From Pelomonas saccharophila_A (GTDB lineage: Bacteria; Pseudomonadota; Gammaproteobacteria; Burkholderiales; Burkholderiaceae_C), in assembly GCF_031458095.1 (NCBI RefSeq), contig NZ_JAVDXU010000005.1, positions 248,001 through 312,000 of the forward strand: DNA of 64,000 nucleotides, written 5' to 3'. The stretch's first letter is position 1. The number at the start of each line of letters is the position of its first letter. The notes beneath the pieces are model-generated. The model was not told the DNA's origin. It made no database searches and worked only from the letters and a program-made list of their open reading frames with translations. Of the stretch, positions 58,397 through 64,000 are shown one piece after another. Made by a program: the position numbers and the translations under genes.

Positions 58397-59167
58397 TCAG
58401 GCCGTCACGCGCACGCTGAGCGGCGGCAACCCCGCAATCGAGCCCTCCATCAGATCCCCCGGCAGCACCGGCCCGACGTTTTCCGGTGTGCCGCTGAAGA
58501 TGATGTCCCCCGGCATCAGCTCGAAGGCCTGGGACAGCTGGGCGATCTGCTCGGCGACGTTCCAGATCATCTGGTTGAGGTTGGCGTCCTGCTTGACCTG
58601 GCCGTTGACCTTCAGCGTGATGGCGCCCTGGGTGAAGTGGCCGACCTGGGCGACGCGGTGGATGGGGCCGATGGGCGCGGAGCGGTCAAAGCTCTTGCCG
58701 ATCTCCCAGGGCTTTTTCTGGTCGCCCATGCCGCGCTGCAGGTCGCGGCGCGTCATGTCCAGGCCGACGGCGTAGCCGTAGACCAGGTCCAGGGCCTTGT
58801 CGACGGCGATGTTCCTGCCGCCCTTGTGCAGGGCTGCGACCAATTCCAGCTCGTAGTGGTAGTTCTTGGTCAGCGTCGGGTAGGGGTGATCGGTCGTCTT
58901 GCCCGGAGCCACGAACTGCACCGCGTCGCTGGGCTTCTGGAAGAAGAAGGGCGGCTCGCGCGTCGGGTCCGAGCCCATCTCGCGGGCATGGGCCGCGTAG
59001 TTGCGGCCTATGCAGTAGATGCGCCGCACCGGGAAGACCTCTTGGCTGCCAGCTATGGGCACGACGGGCCGGGCGACCGTGAAGGGCGAGGCGGGCGCTG
59101 CGGTGCTGGCGCAGCCGGCCGCAGCAAGACCCGTGACCGCGGCACCGAGGGCGTGGCGTCTTTGCAT
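58397..59167 (-). CDS. Fumarylacetoacetate hydrolase-family protein with export/lipobox signal
   Basis: A 256-residue protein with the FAH C-terminal-domain fold: VRRIYCIGRNYAAHAREMG near residue 47, PFFFQKPSDAVQF, YELELVAALHKGGRNIAVD (metal-ligand region) and MPGDIIFSGTPENVGPVLPG. The usual substrates are acylpyruvates or oxo-acids. Oddly, the N-terminus is MQRRHALGAAVTGLAAAGCAS, with twin arginines and a lipobox AAAGC, so it should be exported and lipid-anchored. A 13-residue longer start is unlikely. The enzymatic substrate in the periplasm is unknown. Confidence 0.85.
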   Translation of the reverse strand: MQRRHALGAAVTGLAAAGCASTAAPASPFTVARPVVPIAGSQEVFPVRRIYCIGRNYAAHAREMGSDPTREPPFFFQKPSDAVQFVAPGKTTDHPYPTLTKNYHYELELVAALHKGGRNIAVDKALDLVYGYAVGLDMTRRDLQRGMGDQKKPWEIGKSFDRSAPIGPIHRVAQVGHFTQGAITLKVNGQVKQDANLNQMIWNVAEQIAQLSQAFELMPGDIIFSGTPENVGPVLPGDLMEGSIAGLPPLSVRVTA

Positions 59168-59280
59168 GGCTTGTCTCCAGGGAGCGAGAGATCGATTGAC
59201 GGCCAAGCGCCTGCCGGGGTCAAGCGGGGCTTGCCCGCTGCCGAAAGCTCGCCGCGGCGGCCGTGCTAGATTCCGTTCCC

Positions 59281-59343
59281 ATGTCCCGCGCCGCTTACTT
59301 TAGCTTTTGGTTTTTTCCCCGCCCTGGCGGTGGAGAGTCCTGA
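59281..59343 (+). CDS. Aromatic-rich attenuation leader peptide of the DAHP synthase gene
   Basis: A 20-residue frame, MSRAAYFSFWFFPRPGGGES, lies upstream of the DAHP synthase gene, with the codon run TAC TTT AGC TTT TGG TTT TTT. All three aromatic amino acids appear within seven codons (Tyr, Phe, Ser, Phe, Trp, Phe, Phe). A rho-independent terminator follows at 59371-59406. This is the classic leader-peptide attenuation layout: ribosome stalling at uncharged tRNA would favour the antiterminator. No ribosome-binding site is visible before the ATG, so a leaderless or weakly initiated transcript is possible. Confidence 0.8.
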   Translation: MSRAAYFSFWFFPRPGGGES

Positions 59344-59370
59344 GCGCGCGTGCTGAACACAGAACTCCCC

Positions 59371-59406
59371 AAAAACCGCCGAGGCCGCCAAGCCCGGCGG
59401 TTTTTT
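59371..59406 (+). terminator. Rho-independent terminator of the DAHP synthase attenuator
   Basis: AAAAACCGCCG (59371-59381) pairs with CGGCGGTTTTTT (59395-59406) around a 13-base loop, giving a GC stem followed by a T run, 20 bp before the GTG start. The upstream TGGCGGT (59325-59331) can pair with CCGCCA (59385-59390) or ACCGCC (59375-59380), giving a competing antiterminator. Confidence 0.85.
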
Positions 59407-59426
59407 GTTTCTGAAAGGCCCTTGCC

Positions 59427-60551
59427 GTGAACGCCAAAGTCTCCTCCGTCGAACCCGAAGCCCAGCGCTGGTACTCCCAGGACGACAAGACCAGCGCCAC
59501 CGATGACGAGCGCATCGTCGACGTCACGCCGCTGCCGCCGCCGGAGCACCTGATCCGCTTCTTCCCCATCCGCGGCACGGCCATGGAGAACCTGATCGGC
59601 CAGACGCGCCAGCGCATCCGCAAGATCATGAGCGGCGAGGACGACCGCCTGCTCGTCGTCATCGGCCCCTGCTCCATCCACGACCCGACGGCCGCCATCG
59701 AGTACGCGCGCCGCCTCAAGGTCGAGCGCGAGAAGTACGCCGACACGCTGGAGATCGTCATGCGCGTCTACTTCGAGAAGCCGCGCACCACCGTCGGCTG
59801 GAAGGGCCTCATCAACGACCCCTACCTCGACGAGAGCTACCGCATCGACGAGGGCCTGCGCATCGCCCGCCAGCTGCTGCTGGAGATCAACCGCCTGGGC
59901 ATGCCGGCCGGCAGCGAGTTCCTGGACGTGATCTCGCCACAGTACATCGGCGACCTGATCGCCTGGGGCGCCATCGGCGCGCGCACCACCGAGAGCCAGG
60001 TGCACCGCGAACTGGCCTCGGGCCTCTCAGCCCCGATCGGCTTCAAGAACGGCACCGACGGCAACATCAAGATCGCCACCGACGCCATCCAGGCTGCGGC
60101 CCGCGGCCACCACTTCCTGTCGGTGCACAAGAACGGCCAGGTCGCCATCGTCGAGACGCGCGGCAATGCCGACTGCCACGTCATCCTGCGCGGCGGCAAG
60201 GCGCCCAACTACGACGCCAAGAGCGTGGCCGAGGCCTGCGCCGATCTGGAGAAGTCCAAGCTGCCGCGGCGCCTGATGGTGGACTGCTCGCACGCCAACT
60301 CCAGCAAGCAGCACCAGCGCCAGCTCGACGTGGCCCGAGACATCGCCGGCCAGATGCGCGAGGGCAGCAATGCCATCTTCGGCGTCATGGTCGAGAGCCA
60401 TCTGAACGACGGCGCCCAGAAGTTCACCCCGGGCAAGGACGACCCCGCCGCGCTGGAATACGGCAAGAGCATCACCGACGCCTGCCTGGGCTGGGACGAC
60501 TCCCTGGCCGTGCTGGACGTGCTGTCCCAGGCCGTGCTGGCGCGGCGCTGA
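59427..60551 (+). CDS. aroG: 3-deoxy-7-phosphoheptulonate (DAHP) synthase, class I
   Basis: A 374-residue first enzyme of the shikimate pathway, joining phosphoenolpyruvate and erythrose 4-phosphate. Conserved blocks: LLVVIGPCSIHDPTAAIEYA near residue 73, FEKPRTTVGWKGLINDP, IGARTTESQVHRELASGLSA, PIGFKNGTDGNIKIATDAI and VDCSHANSSKQH. The start is GTG 59427, with GAAAGG about eight bases upstream. AroG, AroF and AroH types cannot be separated by eye; the symbol is the common one. An aromatic leader peptide and terminator immediately upstream predict attenuation by aromatic amino-acid supply. Confidence 0.94.
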   Translation: MNAKVSSVEPEAQRWYSQDDKTSATDDERIVDVTPLPPPEHLIRFFPIRGTAMENLIGQTRQRIRKIMSGEDDRLLVVIGPCSIHDPTAAIEYARRLKVEREKYADTLEIVMRVYFEKPRTTVGWKGLINDPYLDESYRIDEGLRIARQLLLEINRLGMPAGSEFLDVISPQYIGDLIAWGAIGARTTESQVHRELASGLSAPIGFKNGTDGNIKIATDAIQAAARGHHFLSVHKNGQVAIVETRGNADCHVILRGGKAPNYDAKSVAEACADLEKSKLPRRLMVDCSHANSSKQHQRQLDVARDIAGQMREGSNAIFGVMVESHLNDGAQKFTPGKDDPAALEYGKSITDACLGWDDSLAVLDVLSQAVLARR

Positions 60552-60565
60552 CACAATCGGCGGCC

Positions 60566-60877
60566 ATGCAAGCCCGCATCACCGTTGTCTTCGCCACCGG
60601 CGCGCCGGTCGACATCCAACTCGACGGCGCCGAGGTGCTGAGCTTCGAGGCCGCGCGCCGCTGGCTGGACGAGAACTTCGTGCGCATGGAATGCGAGCCC
60701 CTGCGCGGCTCGGGCAAGGTGCTGCTGGCCGACAAGCTCGTCGGCATCGCGCTGGCCGCCGGGCCGGCTGCGTTTGCCGACGCCGCCTGGGCGCTGGACT
60801 ATGCCCGCGCCGCGGCCGGCTCGCTGTCCAAGGCCCTCATCAAGGTCGACGTGCCGCGCCTGGCCGTGTCCTACTGA
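60566..60877 (+). CDS. Conserved-looking hypothetical protein
   Basis: A 103-residue cytoplasmic protein starting MQARITVVFATGAPVDIQLD. It has a charged alpha/beta pattern without signal peptide or membrane segment. No family was recognised. The gene is 14 bp downstream of the DAHP synthase gene in the same direction, so it is probably in the attenuated transcript. Its 3' end overlaps the convergent PEP-CTERM gene by 38 bp. Confidence 0.7.
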   Translation: MQARITVVFATGAPVDIQLDGAEVLSFEAARRWLDENFVRMECEPLRGSGKVLLADKLVGIALAAGPAAFADAAWALDYARAAAGSLSKALIKVDVPRLAVSY

Positions 60878-61823
60878 GGGACAGCAGGGCCAGCAGGCCC
60901 ACGCCCATCATCAACGGGGAGGCTGGCTCGGGCACGGGGCTGGTGAAAGCCTGGGCAAAGTCGAAACCGCTCGCGCCCAGGGCTGAATAGCTGATGGCAT
61001 GGCCCCCTGCATCGGTGACGCTGCTGATGCCGCCCCAGCCCAGGGTGTGGGACAGGTCGGTGACAAAGCCGGCCGAGCTTGGGCCGTAGATGAAGCTGGC
61101 ACCCGCCTGGGCCGTCGCGCTGGCCGCCATGTGCAGGTTGATGGGCGTGCCGAAGGCAAAGCTGACGGTGAAGGTCTTGGTGCCGAAGGAGTCGTGAGAG
61201 TCCTCGTAGGGCGGGGCGCCGTTGTATTCGCTGATGGCGTGATCGCCGTGCCAGGCGACATAGGTGTCCAGCGGCGCACCCGGCAGATAGCCGGTCGTCA
61301 TCGAGAAGTCCGCCGTCCATTGGCCGCCGACGCCATAGGCCGGACCGCCGCCCCCGCCGATGCTGCCGTGCGCGACGATGGAGAAGCTCAGGGTGCCGAA
61401 GGCGCCGTTGCCGCACAGGGCCGGGTTGCCGCACTGGTTGGCCACGATGGTGAAGGCGTCGTCCAGGCTGGCATTGGCACCGCTGCCGCCCTGGGCGTTC
61501 ATGTTGGAGCTGCCGACGCCTTGGACCACACCGTTGGCGATGGCGAACACGCGCACCCCGCCCGGTGTGGCGGATGCGAAGCCGGAGGACGTCCCCTCGG
61601 CCTGCGCCATGCCGCCTGGCCCGAAGTTCTCCCGCTGCGCCGAAACGGCCGAAAAGGTCAGCGGGACCGCGCCGGCGTCGGACTTGTAGTCGGTCGTGCC
61701 GGGGATATTCATGGTCCCGCTGGTGGCCTGTGCCGTGGCGGAGTAATGCGGCGCCGCCGCTGCGATGCTCACCAGAAGCGACAGACCCAGACCCGCCAGC
61801 AGGCGGTTTTGCAGACCAGCCAT
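60840..61823 (-). CDS. PEP-CTERM surface protein
   Basis: A 327-residue exported protein with signal peptide (MAGLQNRLLAGLGLSLLVSI, then AAAA) and a Gly/Ala/Ser-rich beta-type mature part. It has no recognised catalytic domain. The C-terminus is a PEP-CTERM signal, PVPEPASPLMMGVGLLALLS followed by a basic tail (SRTRPGAARRP). AGGGAGAG six bases upstream supports the start at 61823. One Cys pair is present (VANQCGNPALCGNG). It is a probable exosortase substrate; the exosortase gene is not in the window. Confidence 0.87.
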   Translation of the reverse strand: MAGLQNRLLAGLGLSLLVSIAAAAPHYSATAQATSGTMNIPGTTDYKSDAGAVPLTFSAVSAQRENFGPGGMAQAEGTSSGFASATPGGVRVFAIANGVVQGVGSSNMNAQGGSGANASLDDAFTIVANQCGNPALCGNGAFGTLSFSIVAHGSIGGGGGPAYGVGGQWTADFSMTTGYLPGAPLDTYVAWHGDHAISEYNGAPPYEDSHDSFGTKTFTVSFAFGTPINLHMAASATAQAGASFIYGPSSAGFVTDLSHTLGWGGISSVTDAGGHAISYSALGASGFDFAQAFTSPVPEPASPLMMGVGLLALLSLSRTRPGAARRP

Positions 61824-61990
61824 TGCGCTCTCCCTACGTGTTCTCATCACACGGCGCTGGCGATGGTAGGCAGGCAGCGGGCCCCTGTGCGGCCTCGTCC
61901 TCTGTAGCGGTGACGAGGCTGGAATCGATGTCCGGTTTTCCGAAAACGGCCCTCCCGGGGGAGGGCGGGGATGGGGTTTACGCTGGAGGC

Positions 61991-62018
61991 CTTGAATCCC
62001 GCCGGTCCGGCCCCAACT
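61991..62018 (+). promoter_or_regulatory. Sigma-32 (RpoH) type heat-shock promoter of htpG
   Basis: CTTGAA (61991-61996) - 14 bases - CCCCAACT (62011-62018), against the E. coli consensus CTTGAAA - 11 to 16 - CCCCATNT. Only the AT at positions five and six of the -10 box differs (AA). It lies 52 bp upstream of the htpG start, as expected for a heat-shock gene. Confidence 0.7.
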
Positions 62019-62069
62019 GGCCGCCCGTCGGGCGGTTCAGCCCCCAGATTCCTTGAGATTTCCAAAGCC

Positions 62070-63950
62070 ATGACCAAGCAAACCCACGCCTTCCAGGCCG
62101 AAGTCAAGCAGATCCTGCACCTCGTCACCCACTCGCTGTACTCCAACAAGGAGATCTTCCTGCGCGAGTTGGTGTCCAACGCCAGCGACGCCTGCGACAA
62201 GCTGCGCTTCGAGGCCCTGGACAACGCCGCCCTCTGGGAAGACCAGACCAGCCTGGAAGTCCGCGTCAGCTTTGACGAGGAAGCCAAGACGCTGACCATC
62301 AGCGACAACGGCATCGGCATGAGTGCCGAGGAAGCGGCCTCGCACCTGGGCACCATCGCCAAGAGCGGCACGCGCGAATTTCTGTCCAAGCTGGATGGAG
62401 ACCAGAAGAAGGACGCCCAGCTCATCGGCCAGTTCGGCGTGGGCTTCTACTCGGGCTTCATCGTCGCCGACCGCATCACCGTCGAGACCCGCCGCGCCGG
62501 ATTGCCGGCTGACCAGGGCGTGCGCTGGAGCAGCGAAGGCACGGGCGAGTACGAGATCGAGACCATCACCAAGCCGGGCCGCGGCACCGACGTCATCCTG
62601 CATCTGCGCGACGGCGAGGAGGAGTTCCTGAAGACCTGGCGCGTGCGCTCCACCATTGCCAAGTACAGCGACCACATCTCCCTGCCCATCCTGATGAAGA
62701 AGGAGGAGTGGGACGCCGACAACGCCAAGCAGGTCATCAAGGACGACTGGGAGTCCGTCAACAAGGCCTCGGCCCTGTGGAGCCGCAGCAAGAGCGAGAT
62801 CACCCAGGAGCAGTACGAGGAGTTCTACAAGCAGATCAGCCACGACAGCGACGCGCCGCTGGCCTACACCCACAACCGCGTGGAAGGCCGCAGCGAGTAC
62901 ACCCAGCTGCTCTACATCCCGGCCAAGGCGCCCTTCGACCTGTGGAACCGCGACAAGCGCGGCGGCGTGAAGCTCTACGTGAAGCGCGTCTTCATCATGG
63001 ACGACGCCGAGGCGCTGATGCCGGTCTATCTGCGTTTCGTCAAGGGCGTCATCGACTCGGCCGACCTGCCGCTGAACGTCAGCCGCGAGCTGCTGCAGGA
63101 AAGCCGCGACGTGAAGGCCATCCGCGAGGGCTCCACCAAGCGCGTGCTGGGCATGCTGGAGAGCCTGGCCAACAGCGAAGACGAAGCCGAGCGTGCCAAG
63201 TACGCCGCCTTCTGGACCGACTTCGGCCAGGTGCTGAAGGAAGGCATCGGCGAGGACCACGCCAACCAGGAGCGCCTGGCCAAGCTGTTCCGTTTCGCCT
63301 CCACGCACGCCGACAGCGGCGTCAGCCTGGCGGACTATGTCGGCCGCATGAAGGAAGGCCAGGACGTCATCTACTACATCACCGCCGACTCGCTGGCCGC
63401 CGCCAAGCACAGCCCGCAGCTGGAGATCTTCCGCAAGAAGGGCATCGAGGTGCTGCTGCTGGTGGATCGCGTCGACGAGTGGATGCTCAGCCACCTCTAC
63501 GAGTTCGAGGGCAAGCAGCTGCAGTCCGTCGCCAAGGGCGCCGTCGATCTGGGCAAGCTGCAGGACGAGGACGAGAAGAAGAAGGCCGAGGAAACCGCCG
63601 AGAACCTCAAGCCGCTGATCGACAAGCTCAAGGAGGCGCTGAAGGACCGTGCCAAGGACGTGCGCGTGACGACCCGCCTGGTCGACTCGCCGGCCTGCAT
63701 CGTCGTCGAAGAGGGCGACATGAGCGGCCATCTGGCGCGACTCTTGAAGCAGGCCGGCCAGAACGCGCCTGAGGCGAAGCCGACGCTGGAGATCAACGCC
63801 GAGCATGCCCTGGTCAAGAAGCTCGATGGCAGCGCCCATTTCGACGACCTGGCCCAGGTGCTGTTCGACCAAGCCGTGCTGGCCGAGGGCGGCCACCTGG
63901 AAGACCCGGCGGCCTATGTGAAGCGCGTCAACGCCCTGCTGACGGGCTGA
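62070..63950 (+). CDS. htpG: Heat-shock protein 90 chaperone HtpG
   Basis: A 626-residue ATP-dependent chaperone of the Hsp90 family, typical length. N-terminal ATP-binding motifs: SNKEIFLRELVSNASDACDK near residue 25, TISDNGIGMSAEEAASHLGT, and QLIGQFGVGFYSGFIVADRI. Middle domain: KSEITQEQYEEFYKQ and PFDLWNRDKRGGVKLYVKRV; ADLPLNVSRELLQESRDVKA follows. The C-terminal dimerisation part is complete. The start at ATG 62070 (MTKQTHAFQAEVKQIL) is the family start. A sigma-32-like promoter is upstream. Confidence 0.97.
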   Translation: MTKQTHAFQAEVKQILHLVTHSLYSNKEIFLRELVSNASDACDKLRFEALDNAALWEDQTSLEVRVSFDEEAKTLTISDNGIGMSAEEAASHLGTIAKSGTREFLSKLDGDQKKDAQLIGQFGVGFYSGFIVADRITVETRRAGLPADQGVRWSSEGTGEYEIETITKPGRGTDVILHLRDGEEEFLKTWRVRSTIAKYSDHISLPILMKKEEWDADNAKQVIKDDWESVNKASALWSRSKSEITQEQYEEFYKQISHDSDAPLAYTHNRVEGRSEYTQLLYIPAKAPFDLWNRDKRGGVKLYVKRVFIMDDAEALMPVYLRFVKGVIDSADLPLNVSRELLQESRDVKAIREGSTKRVLGMLESLANSEDEAERAKYAAFWTDFGQVLKEGIGEDHANQERLAKLFRFASTHADSGVSLADYVGRMKEGQDVIYYITADSLAAAKHSPQLEIFRKKGIEVLLLVDRVDEWMLSHLYEFEGKQLQSVAKGAVDLGKLQDEDEKKKAEETAENLKPLIDKLKEALKDRAKDVRVTTRLVDSPACIVVEEGDMSGHLARLLKQAGQNAPEAKPTLEINAEHALVKKLDGSAHFDDLAQVLFDQAVLAEGGHLEDPAAYVKRVNALLTG

Positions 63951-63972
63951 CGCCGCAAGCCTCAGGCCTGGC

Positions 63973-64000
63973 TCATGCGGCCTTGGCCAGGGCCACGGCG
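63973..64000 (-). CDS. Possible 3' end of a further gene (runs off window)
   Basis: On the minus strand the last bases read ...AVALAKAA followed by TGA at 63973-63975. Only nine codons are visible, so neither the gene nor the product can be identified. A different frame with a stop at 63962-63964 is also open to the edge. It is listed only because the end of the window is probably coding and convergent with htpG. Confidence 0.25.

Overview
The window is high-GC (about two thirds G+C) chromosomal DNA from a betaproteobacterium. It looks like a motile, piliated member of the Burkholderiales close to the Roseateles/Pelomonas/Rubrivivax group. That placement is inferred from the gene families (large NAD-glutamate dehydrogenase, PilT/PilU beside YggS, CheZ, RsmI-YraN-DiaA-DolP, two PEP-CTERM proteins, WS/DGAT acyltransferase), not from a database search. 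No rRNA, tRNA, CRISPR array, insertion sequence or phage gene was recognised.

Layout. 0-7 kb: 3' part of a glutamate dehydrogenase gene is cut off by the window edge; then a giant LuxR-type ATPase regulator, a small hydrolase, a DMT exporter coupled to a methyltransferase, and a DUF2200 protein. 7.1-8.9 kb: a lower-GC patch with two lipoproteins and two orphan small proteins. 9.1-11.4 kb: LysE exporter, periplasmic solute-binding protein and a Crp-type regulator. 11.4-24.2 kb: a redox-rich block. Going leftwards on the minus strand it holds a TonB-dependent receptor, DUF1549/DUF1553 and DUF1501 proteins, a 530-bp imperfect inverted repeat, three small C-terminal-heme cytochromes, an exported peroxiredoxin and a lectin-like secreted protein. 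Divergent from it are a rhodanese-fold protein without its cysteine and a cytochrome b561. A truncated carbamoyltransferase and an FNR/FixK-like regulator with a candidate binding site follow.

24.2-36.6 kb: orphan response regulator, gamma-glutamyltransferase, alkaline phosphatase and a packed plus-strand series (TVP38, MFS, exported methyltransferase-fold protein, DUF2520), then cheZ, mtfA and small lipoproteins. 36.6-42.7 kb: a minus-strand lipid block (thiolase, acyl-CoA dehydrogenase, WS/DGAT) with an ECF42-type sigma factor and its DGPF/YCII partner. 42.7-51.4 kb: YlqF GTPase, cold-shock-domain membrane protein, TonB-like protein, a chemoreceptor with a good sigma-28 promoter, two multiheme cytochromes coupled to yggS, and pilT-pilU. 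51.4-59.2 kb: a beta-hydroxyacid dehydrogenase, dolP-diaA-yraN divergent from rsmI, a PEP-CTERM sugar-dehydrogenase-like protein, tldD and a lipobox-bearing FAH-family protein. 59.2-64 kb: a DAHP synthase gene behind an aromatic-codon leader peptide and terminator, a hypothetical protein, a second PEP-CTERM protein, and htpG behind a sigma-32-like promoter.

The best candidates for something undescribed are the 11-24 kb exported redox block and the aromatic-rich attenuator (Tyr, Phe and Trp codons together) in front of the DAHP synthase gene. Several structured intergenic elements are also notable: the nested inverted repeat at 14 kb, hairpins around the pilT stop codon, a five-hairpin cluster at 52.4 kb, and a paired 72-bp repeat placed just after two stop codons.
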